Assembly (NCBI RefSeq): GCF_019655055.1
Contig: NZ_BPFA01000017.1
Coordinates: forward strand, 34,855-98,854
From: Shewanella sp. MBTL60-112-B2
GTDB lineage: Bacteria; Pseudomonadota; Gammaproteobacteria; Enterobacterales; Shewanellaceae
DNA length: 64,000 bases
Direction: 5' to 3'
Positions within the stretch are counted from its first letter, which is position 1. Every line of letters begins with the position of its first letter. Shown here one piece after another: positions 19,339-28,919 of this stretch. Position numbers and translations under genes: made by a program. Under the pieces are notes generated by a model. The model was not told the origin of the DNA and made no database searches. It saw only the letters and a program-made list of their open reading frames with translations.

Positions 19339-21255
19339 TTATTTAACGCTAGCTAATAGCATTTGGTTCATTAACTTAATGAATGCTGATGGGTCAGCAA
19401 GGCTACCTTTTTCAGATAACAATGCTTGCTGTAGTAATAGCTCAGACCACTGAGCAAATAACTGCTCATCTTGCTCGTCGTTTAAACGGGCAACCAGCGG
19501 GTGCTCAGGGTTTAGCTCAAATGTCGGCTTAGGCTCTGGTACATCTTGACCAGCTGCTTGCATCAGCTTGATCATCTGAGTCGACATCTCACCTTCACCA
19601 GCAACCACACAAGCAGGGGTATCGGTTAGACGTGTCGTCACCTTAACCTCGGAAACTTTATCGCCTAGGCTATCTTTAACGCGTTTAACTAGGCCTTCAG
19701 ACTCAGTTTCTAATTTCTCTTGCGCTTCTTTTTCACTTGCATCTTCAAGCTCACCTAACTCAAGGTCGCCACGAGTTACCGAGTGCAGTTTCTTGCCATC
19801 AAATTCAGTTAAGTGGTTAATCAACCACTCATCAATACGCTCAGACATCAACAGTACTTCGATGCCTTTTTTACGTAGCAATTCTAGATGCGGGCTGTTA
19901 GCTGCAGCTTCATGGCTATCGGCAACAATGTAGTAGATCTTAGACTGACCTTCTTGCATGCGCTCAATGTAATCAGCTAGCGATACATTGGCCGTTGCTT
20001 CACCTGTGTGAGTCGATGCGAAACGCAGTAGACCAGCCACACGTTCTTTGTTAGCGAAGTCTTCAGCAGGGCCTTCTTTTAGCACTTGACCAAACTCGGT
20101 CCAGAAAGACTGATATTTCTCAGCGTCATTTTTAGCTAGTTTTTCAAGCATGCCTAACACACGCTTAGTCACTGCAGTGCGTAGCGCCGTTGTAACCTTA
20201 TTATCTTGCAAGATTTCACGTGACACGTTTAGTGGCAGATCGTTCGAGTCAATTAGACCTTGCACAAAACGCAGGTAGCTTGGCATAAACTGCTCAGCGT
20301 CATCCATTACAAATACGCGCTGTACAAACAGTTTGAGTCCATGCTTACGGTCGCGGTTCCACATATCCCAAGGCGCTTTAGCTGGAATATATAGCAAGCT
20401 TGTGTACTCTTGCTTACCTTCTACGCGGTTATGGCTCCACATTAGTGGGTCGGTAAAGTCATGAGAAATATGCTTGTAGAACTCTTGATACTCCTCGTCT
20501 GACACATCGCTCTTGTTACGAGTCCAAAGTGCTGTAGCCTTGTTCATTGGCTTCCAGCTACCTTCAGTGGCTGCAACGGCTTCTGTATCTTCAGTGGCTT
20601 CAACCGCTGGGGTACCAGCTTCGAACATCTCTACTGGGACTGAGATATGATCAGAGTATTTCGTGATAATTGAGCGTAAACGGTAGTCGTCGGCGAACTC
20701 TTTTTCGTCATCACGTAGGTGTAGCGTGATTTCAGTACCACGAGTCTGCTTAGAAATCGTCTCAACAGTGAAGTCACCTTCACCGGCTGATTCCCAAAGT
20801 ACCGCTTCATCGGCACTATGGCCAGCAGCACGAGTACGAACAGTTACGCGATCTGCAACGATAAAAGCAGAGTAGAAACCCACACCGAACTGGCCAATTA
20901 ATTGCGAGTCTTTAGACTCATCGCCAGACATGTTCTTAAAAAATTCTGCAGTACCCGACTTTGCGATTGTACCTAGATGCTCAATCACACCGTCGCGGGT
21001 CATACCGATACCGTTATCTTCGATAGTAACAGTACCTTTTTCTTTATCAGCGCTAATGCGAACTCGTAGCTCGCCATCACCTTCATAAAGGTCATCGTTT
21101 GTTAGGGCTTCATAGCGTAGCTTATCTGCAGCATCGGCGGCGTTAGATACTAACTCACGCAAAAAGATCTCTTTGTTTGAGTACAGAGAGTGGATCATCA
21201 AATGTAATAGTTGTTTGACTTCAGTTTGAAAGCCATGAGTCTCTTGTTGTGACAT
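19339..21255 (-). CDS. htpG: Molecular chaperone HtpG (Hsp90 family)
   Basis: 638-aa ATP-dependent Hsp90 chaperone. The GHKL ATPase domain (1-230) shows the family blocks [25 protein letters not shown] and [15 protein letters not shown]. The middle domain contains [15 protein letters not shown] and [11 protein letters not shown]; the C-terminal dimerisation domain follows. A moderately longer acidic/Ala segment near residue 215-230 ([15 protein letters not shown]) is the only deviation from E. coli (624 aa). AAGGGAAC precedes the ATG. No clear sigma-32 promoter was established by eye. Confidence 0.97.
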   Translation of the reverse strand: MSQQETHGFQTEVKQLLHLMIHSLYSNKEIFLRELVSNAADAADKLRYEALTNDDLYEGDGELRVRISADKEKGTVTIEDNGIGMTRDGVIEHLGTIAKSGTAEFFKNMSGDESKDSQLIGQFGVGFYSAFIVADRVTVRTRAAGHSADEAVLWESAGEGDFTVETISKQTRGTEITLHLRDDEKEFADDYRLRSIITKYSDHISVPVEMFEAGTPAVEATEDTEAVAATEGSWKPMNKATALWTRNKSDVSDEEYQEFYKHISHDFTDPLMWSHNRVEGKQEYTSLLYIPAKAPWDMWNRDRKHGLKLFVQRVFVMDDAEQFMPSYLRFVQGLIDSNDLPLNVSREILQDNKVTTALRTAVTKRVLGMLEKLAKNDAEKYQSFWTEFGQVLKEGPAEDFANKERVAGLLRFASTHTGEATANVSLADYIERMQEGQSKIYYIVADSHEAAANSPHLELLRKKGIEVLLMSERIDEWLINHLTEFDGKKLHSVTRGDLELGELEDASEKEAQEKLETESEGLVKRVKDSLGDKVSEVKVTTRLTDTPACVVAGEGEMSTQMIKLMQAAGQDVPEPKPTFELNPEHPLVARLNDEQDEQLFAQWSELLLQQALLSEKGSLADPSAFIKLMNQMLLASVK

Positions 21256-21356
21256 GAAATGTTCCCTTTAAAAATCAGTTTAAATAAAGCTTACAAATAA
21301 GATGGGGTTATAAAATCGCTTTTCAAGGGAAAGAGTGCGCATTGATTTCAATTGCA

Positions 21357-21395
21357 CAAAAAAAATCCAGTTTGTAATAATCACAAACTGGATTT
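21357..21395 (-). terminator. Intrinsic terminator of recR
   Basis: On the minus strand AAATCCAGTTTGTGA, short loop, (T)ACAAACTGGATTTTTTTT, about 85 nt past the recR stop and upstream of htpG. Confidence 0.9.
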
Positions 21396-21478
21396 ATAAA
21401 GCATTTCATTCTCAAACAAGTGCTTATCGCTATCGTTTAGACTTAAGCCTCAACAATGCAGAAATAATCTGGATGATA

Positions 21479-22078
21479 TTAGATAGGTAAACGTCCATTA
21501 AAAGATAAAGCTAAGGTCGTACTATCTACATATTCAAGCTCACCACCCACTGGCACGCCATGAGCAATACGACTAACAGTCAATTGATGGCGTTTTGCCA
21601 TATCGGCAATGTAGTGCGCGGTGGCATCACCTTCAACGGTTGGATTAGTCGCTAAAATAAGCTCACTCACATCACCAGACGCTAAATGCTGTTCTAGTAA
21701 ATCAAGTCCAAGCTCATCTGGCCCCACTCCATCAAGCGGTGATAGGTGGCCAAGTAATACAAAGTAGCGCCCCGTAAAGTGCCCACCCGCTTCGATTGCA
21801 AGCACATCAGCTGGTGTTTCTACCACACAAATCACTTCAGAATGGCCACGCTTAGTGCTGACACAAATCGGACAATAGGTTTCTTCGGTAAACGTACGAC
21901 ATGATTGGCAATGGCCTACATCAGACATAGCTTTGGCTAACGAGTCAGCCAATTTAGCGCCCGCTTTTCGGTCTCGCTCTAGCAGTTGAAACGCCATTCT
22001 TTGGGCAGATTTTGGGCCAACCCCAGGTAAACAACGAAGTGACTGGATGAGCTCATCAACGAGTGGACTAAATTTCAT
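21479..22078 (-). CDS. recR: Recombination mediator protein RecR
   Basis: 199-aa DNA-binding ring protein of the RecFOR pathway. Order of elements: HhH motif ([20 protein letters not shown]), C4 zinc finger ([16 protein letters not shown], residues about 57-72), Toprim domain ([30 protein letters not shown]) and the C-terminal [16 protein letters not shown]. Length is near the E. coli 201 aa. In most gammaproteobacteria recR follows ybaB directly; here two unknown genes and a terminator separate them. Confidence 0.97.
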   Translation of the reverse strand: MKFSPLVDELIQSLRCLPGVGPKSAQRMAFQLLERDRKAGAKLADSLAKAMSDVGHCQSCRTFTEETYCPICVSTKRGHSEVICVVETPADVLAIEAGGHFTGRYFVLLGHLSPLDGVGPDELGLDLLEQHLASGDVSELILATNPTVEGDATAHYIADMAKRHQLTVSRIAHGVPVGGELEYVDSTTLALSFNGRLPI

Positions 22079-22262
22079 TTAACGTTCCGCATATATAAGA
22101 CATCTTTATGCCTTAGAAAATAGCCAATAACCTGTACAGCATGGGAGAAAACCACCCGCTAACACAAGCCATCATAAAATTAGCGTCAGATACTAGCATA
22201 GAATATGAAATTTTTACCCCTATCAGATAACCCAGACAAGTTTAACATTCACCGAAACGCGT

Positions 22263-23183
22263 TTATTTAAGCTCGATGGCCTTCACATTAAAAGCGACTG
22301 CAGATGACTCTCCCTGTGCAACGGCGCGCATACCGGGGCGAATAACCTTCCAATAGGCTCTATCCTCCAAACAAACAGCGCCAAAAAAGTGCTCAATATT
22401 AACCCCGCCCTTGCAGTTCTTACCCCAATAATCTCGGTTTTTATCGGAAAAAGTAATGTCGAGTTCTACCGGCTTGGCGCTGATAACGTGCCATAAATTA
22501 CCGCCGCCCACTATAACTGCAGCACTCAATATAATATTACCGACTAATATGGCAATGACTTGTTTGGTTGTAGTCTGCCCCATTTGTGATGATCGCTGTT
22601 TCCCTTCTTGCGAAAAAGCCCTATATAACAGTATGGGTAAAGTCAGCACATAAGTGATGCCAGCTGCGATATAGGCGCTTTGAAAGAACTCATCTCGCCA
22701 GATAAAATCGGAAAAAAATACCAACGACAACAAACCAAAACAAGCAGCAATAATATAGGCAAAGCCAAGATATTTAATCGCTTGACTCGCTTGGGTTTGC
22801 TTAGGGAAATAATTTTCAACAAACTTGGCTTCACTCTCGCTCAAGAGTCTCTGTAAATGATCTTCTAGTTCGCCAAAGCTCACAAAACCAAATTCCTTTT
22901 GTCGCTCTCGACCTCCTTTAGCGCTGGTGTAATACAACGCCAATAACCCTTCTTCTTTACTCAGCAGATCATAAGTAAAAGTGATCTCACACTGCCTCAC
23001 CTTTGTCTGTACGATCAGCATAGGCATGGTGAGCGCTCCACTTCCATCAACGCTAGGTTCTTCAAATACGACACAATCAAGCACCTCCTTGAGACGATGC
23101 TTTAAGTTAGTGCGACTTGTCACCGCCCCAAACTCTTGAGTTTGACCAGATGCTAACCCTAATGACAGCGAACTTATCTTCAT
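22263..23183 (-). CDS. Membrane protein of unknown function
   Basis: 306 aa. Residues 1-135 are soluble and mixed alpha/beta. Three hydrophobic segments follow at about 136-158, 167-190 and 208-230, and a soluble C-terminal domain (about 231-306) contains two cysteines (NCKGGVN, GAVCLED) that could form a disulfide if periplasmic. I recognise no family. It begins 2 nt after the stop of the upstream Sel1-like gene, so translational coupling is likely. The pair interrupts the usual ybaB-recR junction. Confidence 0.75.
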   Translation of the reverse strand: MKISSLSLGLASGQTQEFGAVTSRTNLKHRLKEVLDCVVFEEPSVDGSGALTMPMLIVQTKVRQCEITFTYDLLSKEEGLLALYYTSAKGGRERQKEFGFVSFGELEDHLQRLLSESEAKFVENYFPKQTQASQAIKYLGFAYIIAACFGLLSLVFFSDFIWRDEFFQSAYIAAGITYVLTLPILLYRAFSQEGKQRSSQMGQTTTKQVIAILVGNIILSAAVIVGGGNLWHVISAKPVELDITFSDKNRDYWGKNCKGGVNIEHFFGAVCLEDRAYWKVIRPGMRAVAQGESSAVAFNVKAIELK

Positions 23184-23185
23184 GA

Positions 23186-23869
23186 TTAAAATACCTGCTC
23201 TAACAGTGCGCTAATCTGATTGTTGTCATCATCCCAAGAATGCTTGGCTTTAGTGTTTCTAAAGGTTTGATCAGCGTTGGCTTTCTCTTGTGGCGTCAAA
23301 TGTTCCGCGGCTTGTTTTACTAAGCTTCGAGACTGAGAAAAACCATTAGCTCTAGCATACAAGCCCCAAAGGTAAGCTTGGCTATAATCACCAAGATTGA
23401 AATAGTAAACAGCCAAATTATGTTGCCCAGCAGGGAAAGATTGCTTAGCAGACTTTTCGAGCCAAAATAACGATTTTAGCGGGTTTTGTGGCACGTAATG
23501 GCCAAAGTGATATAACAAGCTTAAATAGTATTGAGCAAACGCATTATCGCTATTCTTACTAAACCAACGGTATGCCTGCTGGTAATTGTCAGCAGCAGTC
23601 AAATCGTAAAAATACAGTGTGGCCAGCGACAACTGACTACCGACATCACCTAGCTTTGCAGCAGGCGCAAAAAATGCTTTCGCATCGGTGTAGCGCTTAT
23701 TATTAAATAGAATAAAACCTATCTCACGAGCCTCTTCGGATGGCAGGCTTTTACTGTATTTGTCTATTCCGCTAAGGGCAATCGGCGGCGCACCAAACAA
23801 GGTGTTAAAGATAACCATGACGACAAATATAGCTAAGGAGAACCCCAGCCCTTTAAGCTTTTGCTTCAC
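23186..23869 (-). CDS. Membrane-anchored Sel1-like repeat protein
   Basis: 227 aa with an N-terminal hydrophobic segment (about 8-28, signal peptide or anchor). Sel1/TPR-like repeats follow from about residue 50 to 165, with alanine, leucine and glycine spacing as in LGDVGSQLSLATLYFYD and SFPAGQHNLAVYYF. The in-frame start is GTG at 23869; an overlapping ATG is in another frame. Such proteins usually scaffold envelope protein complexes, but no partner is evident except the membrane protein 2 nt downstream, with which it probably forms an operon. Confidence 0.75.
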   Translation of the reverse strand: MKQKLKGLGFSLAIFVVMVIFNTLFGAPPIALSGIDKYSKSLPSEEAREIGFILFNNKRYTDAKAFFAPAAKLGDVGSQLSLATLYFYDLTAADNYQQAYRWFSKNSDNAFAQYYLSLLYHFGHYVPQNPLKSLFWLEKSAKQSFPAGQHNLAVYYFNLGDYSQAYLWGLYARANGFSQSRSLVKQAAEHLTPQEKANADQTFRNTKAKHSWDDDNNQISALLEQVF

Positions 23870-24071
23870 ACATTAATCCATTTAGGCTAATACTGATTAA
23901 GAATAACTAAAGCTGTACACCAAAGATGGCGCAGCAAAGGCGAGTAATAAAACGGCAGCAGTCTGACACAAGGCTGTGAAGCTCGCAAGATATTGAATGT
24001 AAGCTTATGAAAGTTTGTGATTTATATTTACTTGGAGTGAAATGCTAATGAATAGGATAAATACAGAAACA

Positions 24072-24100
24072 GAAAAGCCCAAGATAAACTTGGGCTTTGT
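24072..24100 (-). terminator. Intrinsic terminator of ybaB
   Basis: Plus strand AAAAGCCCAAG ... CTTGGGCTTT. On the minus strand the hairpin ends in a U-rich tract. It separates dnaX-ybaB from the two unknown genes and recR. Confidence 0.85.
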
Positions 24101-24157
24101 CATTTACCTACACTTATACCAGTCAGCTAGGACTGAAACAAACCGTTAGGAAATCAG

Positions 24158-24487
24158 TTAGAACGGCATCTTCATGCCTGGTGGTAGTTGCATACCGCCT
24201 GTCACTTCAGCCATTTTCTCTTTTTGATTCTCTTCTACGCGGCGCGCTGCATCGTTACAAGCTGCTGCGATAAGATCTTCTAGCATTTCTTTATCGTCTT
24301 CAAGCAGGCTTGCGTCGATATCAACTTTACGTACGCTGTGAGAACCCGTCATAGTGACTTTAACTAGGCCAGCACCAGCTTCGCCAGTCACTTCCATACG
24401 TGCGATCTCTTCTTGCACTTTAGCCATTTTGTCTTGCATCATCTGGGCTTGCTTCATCAAGTTGCCCATACCGCCTTTTCCAAACAT
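24158..24487 (-). CDS. ybaB: Nucleoid-associated protein YbaB/EbfC
   Basis: 109-aa YbaB/EbfC family DNA-binding protein, dimeric and nucleoid-associated. The N-terminal helix [40 protein letters not shown] and the C-terminal [11 protein letters not shown] are family hallmarks, and the length equals E. coli YbaB (109 aa). It lies 100 nt downstream of dnaX on the same strand, the conserved dnaX-ybaB arrangement, and probably shares its transcript. Confidence 0.97.
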   Translation of the reverse strand: MFGKGGMGNLMKQAQMMQDKMAKVQEEIARMEVTGEAGAGLVKVTMTGSHSVRKVDIDASLLEDDKEMLEDLIAAACNDAARRVEENQKEKMAEVTGGMQLPPGMKMPF

Positions 24488-24587
24488 ACTCTAATTCTCT
24501 TCTATTATTTATCACAACAAATAAAGTGGGCTAATCTTACTAAAAAACCAATGATTAGCAATGAAAGCTGAAATTCAATTGTAAAAT

Positions 24588-27470
24588 TTATGACTCAGTT
24601 AACCGCTTAAAGTTCGCAATATCGATCAACTCAATCTGTTTTCCTTTCTGTACCAATAGCTCTGGCGCATAAGTTAACGAATCGTCTGTCATCTGTGCCC
24701 CCATATTCTGGGTTAGCCAGCGCACATTTTCATCGGTCATCAGATCATGATGAGCCTGCACTAAGATCTCTTTGTTGAAACGTCGTCTGACTTCAAGCGG
24801 CGTTTCTCTATCATGATCAGCGCCTACAGTCACGCTTACCGTGCATGGCTCGCCAAGAGCGGCACTCATAGCCTCTTCTAATTGCTTAATGGCCACATCA
24901 GCAGCTAAATGCTTCTGATCTGGCTTTAGCAACAGTGACAAGGGTTGCTCAAACTGATGGCAGACTGAGTTCACCGCTAACTGACGCACTCGCCCACCAA
25001 CCTCAAGCTCTGACATAAAGCGATACCATTTGAGATCAACTTCATTTCCCGTCAAATCACCACTGGGTAATATAGGTAAGTTTAGCTCAGCATCCTGAAC
25101 AGGAGATGAATCAACTGTTGTTTGCTCAGGTGCAGTTACATCTTGTTCAGTATCAAATTCGGCAGTTTTTTCCTCTTCAAGCTTAGCTTCACTGTTATGC
25201 GGCTGAGCTGTCGAATCATCAAATCGCGCACAAGGATCCTGTTCGTGAGGTTCTTCCCAAGGCGGCCTGTCGATAATCTCGGACTGACTGTCATCAGCTA
25301 GTTGTTGAACTGGCTCTTTAGGTGATTCAAAGCTATCTGCTGAGGTGATTTCGTTATCCTCTACTTCTGGGAGCTTTCGCGCCGGAGGAGTAAAAGGCTT
25401 ACGAACCTCTAAAGACTTTTTTGAGGATTCCTCCTTAGGATCATCCTCTCCTAGTCCCTCGAGTAAAGTCGCTCTGGCTGCAAGAACAGCATCCAAAAGA
25501 TCATCACCCGAAACAGAGTCGGTATTGGTCGTCGAACTTACCGGTGACGTCACCGATTGAGCCTGCGAAGATGGCTCTTGATTGGTCTGATAACTTAAAT
25601 CGTTACTATTATCGAAACCATAATCATGGCTAGAGCCATCATAAGCACCGGCATAGTCAGCGTACGATGCTAAATCATCATCGCTGTAATCTGCATAGGC
25701 TGCGCTTTCGCTGGTAAGCTCATCTTGTTGTCTATCTGCCCCCTGCTCAGACTCAGAGCCAAGCTCACTCTCAGACTTTGCCTCTAGAGCTGGAGGCATT
25801 TGCGGCTCAGGCTGTAATTGCGCTGAAGACTGTAACTGCGCTGAAGGCTCTATTTCTGCTGAGAGCTCTTTTTGCGCTAAAGGCTCTGTTTGTGCTGAAG
25901 GCTCGGTCGCTTTTTCAACCTTCTCAGCGACTTCAGTAACATCTGCGGCGACAACTTCTGGATCAGCCTCAGTGGCCGTTTCTGCTTGATTAAAGCCCTG
26001 ACTCTGAGCCTGGCTCATTATCATGGCCATCTCGCTATTAAGGCTTAGATCTGGCTCCTCTAACGCAGCACTTTCTTCAATTATTTGCTTGCTACTCGGC
26101 TCCGTCACAATAGCTGAAGCGTTAGCAGAAATAACCTCGACGGGCTTCTCTTGCTCCTCAGCCGATCCCTTAACCTCAGCTTCATCAGCAGAAGTAGAGG
26201 CCGCGGCTAGTAAGGTCTCTGAGTTTAAAGCAGCAGGAGCTGAGTCTACCGCCGCTTGGGCGTGACTTATGGAAGCAGAGTTAACTGACGCTGCAGTAAT
26301 CGCAGCTTGAGCTGCTAATAGTTGTTCCTTATCGGCTTTCGGTACACTAACTTCAGCTTTCGACTCGACCGCCCAACGCGTTACAGGCTTTTCTGGGACG
26401 AAAGTTACCGCTCGGAGCAGTGCCATCTCAAGTCCCGATTTAGGGTCGGGGGCATGAGGTAAGTCTTTACGCCCTGTAAGTAACAACTGATAGTACAGCT
26501 GTACCTGCTCTGCTGATAGCTGCTGTGCAAACGCTTTAATCTGCTCACTATACAGTGACATTTGCGCGGCTGCCGGAGCAAATTGGGTTAAAGTAATTTG
26601 ATGCAACAACTCAAGTAAGCTTCGCAGCACTTCTTCTGGTTCAGCGCCAAATGACAGCACTTTTGCCGTCACTTGCATCAAATCTATCACATCAGCTTTA
26701 GCCAGAGCTTCAAGCAAGGCAATAACATGCTTCTCATCGATGCTACCGAGCATTGTCTGTACTTGCTCGAGTTTGACCTGACCTGCGCCAAATGCAATGG
26801 CTTGATCGGTCAAACTCAAGGCATCACGCATACTGCCGTTCGCCGCTTTAGCAAGTAAGGTTAAAGCTGACTCTTCAAAAGTCAGTTGTTCTGCCGTTAA
26901 AATATGGTTAAGCTGCGCGGCAATCTCATCTTGAGTAAGACTCTTAAGATTAAACTGCAAACAACGAGAGAGAACCGTCACAGGTAAGCGCTGTGGATCG
27001 GTAGTCGCTAATAAGAATTTTACGTGCTCTGGAGGTTCTTCAAGCGTCTTTAGCAAGGCATTAAAACTGCTGCGCGATAACATGTGTACTTCATCGATAA
27101 GGTACACTTTATAGCGACCACGGCTCGGCCTGTATTGCACGTTATCGAGTAGTTCTCGGGTATCATCAACCTTAGTTCTTGAGGCAGCATCGACTTCAAT
27201 CAAGTCGACAAAACGGCCTTCGGCAATTTCAACACACGCAGAACATTGGCCACATGGCGTGGCTGTGACCCCTTGCTCGCAATTTAACCCCTTAGCAAAA
27301 AGACGTGCAAGACTGGTTTTACCCACACCGCGAGTACCGGAAAACAGATAAGCATGGTGCAATCTTTGCTGAGTAAGCGCATTGGTTAATGCATGTAAAA
27401 CATGAGATTGACCAACCATTTGCTCAAAAGTGGCAGGGCGCCATTTTCTGGCCAACACCTGATATGACAT
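24588..27470 (-). CDS. dnaX: DNA polymerase III subunit tau (gamma by programmed frameshift)
   Basis: 960-aa clamp-loader ATPase. Domains: AAA+ module with Walker A GTRGVGKT (45-52), zinc cysteines at about 64-79 (CEQ...CGQCSAC), Walker B LIDEVHML and SRC sensor; lid and oligomerisation domain to about 365; a very long Ala/Glu/Ser/Gln-rich linker (about 380-800); and a C-terminal tau domain (about 815-960) that in E. coli binds the polymerase alpha subunit. E. coli tau is 643 aa, so the linker is about 300 residues longer. The family start MSYQVLARKWRP is at 27470 with GGGGAG upstream. A slippery A AAA AAG at codons 684-685 predicts a short gamma form (separate entry). Confidence 0.97.
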   Translation of the reverse strand: MSYQVLARKWRPATFEQMVGQSHVLHALTNALTQQRLHHAYLFSGTRGVGKTSLARLFAKGLNCEQGVTATPCGQCSACVEIAEGRFVDLIEVDAASRTKVDDTRELLDNVQYRPSRGRYKVYLIDEVHMLSRSSFNALLKTLEEPPEHVKFLLATTDPQRLPVTVLSRCLQFNLKSLTQDEIAAQLNHILTAEQLTFEESALTLLAKAANGSMRDALSLTDQAIAFGAGQVKLEQVQTMLGSIDEKHVIALLEALAKADVIDLMQVTAKVLSFGAEPEEVLRSLLELLHQITLTQFAPAAAQMSLYSEQIKAFAQQLSAEQVQLYYQLLLTGRKDLPHAPDPKSGLEMALLRAVTFVPEKPVTRWAVESKAEVSVPKADKEQLLAAQAAITAASVNSASISHAQAAVDSAPAALNSETLLAAASTSADEAEVKGSAEEQEKPVEVISANASAIVTEPSSKQIIEESAALEEPDLSLNSEMAMIMSQAQSQGFNQAETATEADPEVVAADVTEVAEKVEKATEPSAQTEPLAQKELSAEIEPSAQLQSSAQLQPEPQMPPALEAKSESELGSESEQGADRQQDELTSESAAYADYSDDDLASYADYAGAYDGSSHDYGFDNSNDLSYQTNQEPSSQAQSVTSPVSSTTNTDSVSGDDLLDAVLAARATLLEGLGEDDPKEESSKKSLEVRKPFTPPARKLPEVEDNEITSADSFESPKEPVQQLADDSQSEIIDRPPWEEPHEQDPCARFDDSTAQPHNSEAKLEEEKTAEFDTEQDVTAPEQTTVDSSPVQDAELNLPILPSGDLTGNEVDLKWYRFMSELEVGGRVRQLAVNSVCHQFEQPLSLLLKPDQKHLAADVAIKQLEEAMSAALGEPCTVSVTVGADHDRETPLEVRRRFNKEILVQAHHDLMTDENVRWLTQNMGAQMTDDSLTYAPELLVQKGKQIELIDIANFKRLTES
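25399..25440 (-). promoter_or_regulatory. Programmed -1 ribosomal frameshift signal in dnaX
   Basis: On the minus strand an internal Shine-Dalgarno AGGAGG (25435-25430) is followed 7 nt later by the heptamer A AAA AAG (25422-25416) in the zero-frame phase TCA AAA AAG. After a -1 slip the ribosome reads GTC TTT AGA GGT TCG TAA and stops at 25399. This would give a 690-residue gamma (685 zero-frame codons plus VFRGS). The layout (SD about 10 nt upstream, A AAA AAG, early -1 stop) mirrors the characterised E. coli dnaX signal. A stable 3' hairpin is not obvious. Confidence 0.8.
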
Positions 27471-27604
27471 GGAACTCCCCAACGTGTCATGAATATGGTT
27501 TCGGGAGCACGCTCCTCGACATCGTTGAACAATAGCATGCAACGGTTTTACATGCTATCTCAAGCGTCTTAGGAGCGGTTTGACGGTGATTAATTCACCT
27601 TTTA

Positions 27605-27640
27605 AGATAAAGAATCGACAGTTTTGTCGACTCTTTATCG
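27605..27640. other. 15-bp hairpin between apt and dnaX
   Basis: On the minus strand GATAAAGAGTCGACA, loop AAAC, TGTCGATTCTTTATC: a 15-bp stem with one G-U pair and no following U-tract. It lies 28 nt after the apt stop, in the leader of dnaX. It could be a 3'-end stabiliser for apt mRNA, a weak terminator or an attenuator. Confidence 0.6.
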
Positions 27641-27668
27641 CTACTGTTTATCTCAGTAGCCTGTAGAC

Positions 27669-28220
27669 TTATTCGCCTTCAAACTCACAAAGGCTGACTA
27701 ACTTAAGATCCATCGCTTGTAGACGCTCTTCACCACCAAGATCTGGCAATGAAATAACAAAAGCAGCATCATTTACGCTTCCGCCTAACTTACGGATAAG
27801 CTTAACAGTTGCTTCGATTGTACCGCCAGTTGCAAGTAAGTCATCGATTACCAGTACTTTGTCGTCAGCATTGATCGCATCAACATGGATCTCTAAAACA
27901 TCATGACCATATTCAAGCTCATAACTTTCTGAAATCGTTTCTCTTGGTAACTTACCAGGCTTACGAACAGGTACAAAACCTATGCCTAGTTCGAGGGCTA
28001 AAGGAGCGCCAAACAGAAACCCGCGCGCTTCAGTACCGACAACCTTAGTAAACCCTTGGTCTTTATAGTACTCAACTAAAAGGCCAATGGTGAGTTTATA
28101 GGCTTGTGGATCTTCTAATAAGCTAGTCACATCTCTAAACAAGATCCCTTCTTTAGGATAATTAGGGATGGTTTTAATGCTGTTCTTTATTAGTGCCAAG
28201 CTGTCAGTATTCATTACCAT
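27669..28220 (-). CDS. apt: Adenine phosphoribosyltransferase
   Basis: 183-aa purine salvage enzyme making AMP from adenine and PRPP. The PRPP-binding motif [16 protein letters not shown] (about 125-140) and the adenine-pocket [18 protein letters not shown] are present, and length equals E. coli Apt (183 aa). Two starts 6 nt apart are possible (MVMNTD at 28220 or MNTD at 28214). The first is kept because it reproduces the family length and has AAAG upstream. It precedes dnaX on the same strand, as in E. coli. Confidence 0.96.
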   Translation of the reverse strand: MVMNTDSLALIKNSIKTIPNYPKEGILFRDVTSLLEDPQAYKLTIGLLVEYYKDQGFTKVVGTEARGFLFGAPLALELGIGFVPVRKPGKLPRETISESYELEYGHDVLEIHVDAINADDKVLVIDDLLATGGTIEATVKLIRKLGGSVNDAAFVISLPDLGGEERLQAMDLKLVSLCEFEGE

Positions 28221-28477
28221 AATTCTTTACTTAATCTACTTTAGTTTGTTGAAATCCCCTGCAGCAAATTTTGATTATGCAGGTATAGATGTCATCGAAG
28301 TGTAAAAATCGGCATCAAGCTTAAGCCGCTTTATTGCGAGTTGCAACCTACTAACGCTAGAAGTGTAGTCTCAGTCTTAGCTATTTTGTGTTGCCATTGT
28401 TTTTATGTGAGGAGGCTTTTGAACTAAAGCCGTAATAGAGCTTACTTTTCAATGCGATGATGTAATACAGTGGACGG

Positions 28478-28846
28478 TCACCCGTCGATTTCAGGAATAC
28501 TTCTTAGATAAAGAATTAATCCTGTACCAAGACACGCCAGCATCACTTTTACCCAGATTAGTGGAACAATGACAATACTGGTTAAAAAACTCAGGCTACT
28601 GACGATGTAAGCTTTCTTTTTTAAGCTTTTACGAATGGCTCCCTGCGCCTGCCAGTTTTTCAGTGCATCGGCAAACCAAGGGTGGCTCATCAACCACTGG
28701 TAAAGCCTATCGCTAGAGCGAGCAAAACAATACGCAGCTAATAAAATAAACGGCACTGTTGGCAATATAGGCAGCAATATACCTAACAAGCCTAAAACTA
28801 AGCTGCAAAGTCCTAAAATAAGAAAAAAGCCACGCTTTAACGCCAT
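28478..28846 (-). CDS. ybaN: YbaN-like inner-membrane protein (DUF454)
   Basis: 122-aa small inner-membrane protein. Three hydrophobic segments (about 7-38, 79-97, 99-114) flank the family core GLLGILLPILPTVPFILLAAYCFARSS, diagnostic of DUF454/YbaN. The ATG at 28846 is preceded by AGGA; a TTG one codon earlier is less likely. Function is unknown for the family. It lies upstream of apt in the same orientation, as ybaN does in E. coli, but 257 nt separate it from apt. Confidence 0.9.
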   Translation of the reverse strand: MALKRGFFLILGLCSLVLGLLGILLPILPTVPFILLAAYCFARSSDRLYQWLMSHPWFADALKNWQAQGAIRKSLKKKAYIVSSLSFLTSIVIVPLIWVKVMLACLGTGLILYLRSIPEIDG

Positions 28847-28864
28847 CAATCAATCCTAAAAAAC

Positions 28865-28890
28865 AAAAAGCCACTCTATTATGAGTGGCT
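28865..28890 (-). terminator. Terminator of the 39-aa peptide gene
   Basis: On the minus strand AGCCACTC, loop ATAATA, GAGTGGCTTTTTG, 30 nt after the stop codon at 28920. It ends the small transcription unit before ybaN. Confidence 0.85.
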
Positions 28891-28919
28891 AGTATACCTG
28901 AGCTTGGCTTAAAGGCGGA

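Noticed and set aside
25416..25422. A6 run in dnaX as a possible sequencing error
   Set aside because: The zero frame is open on both sides and encodes the expected tau C-terminal domain; the phase and SD spacing match a known recoding signal.
27471..27668. Searched upstream of dnaX for the 4.5S/SRP RNA often found there in other bacteria
   Set aside because: The conserved GGTCAGGTCCGGAAGGAAGCA-type core is absent on both strands.
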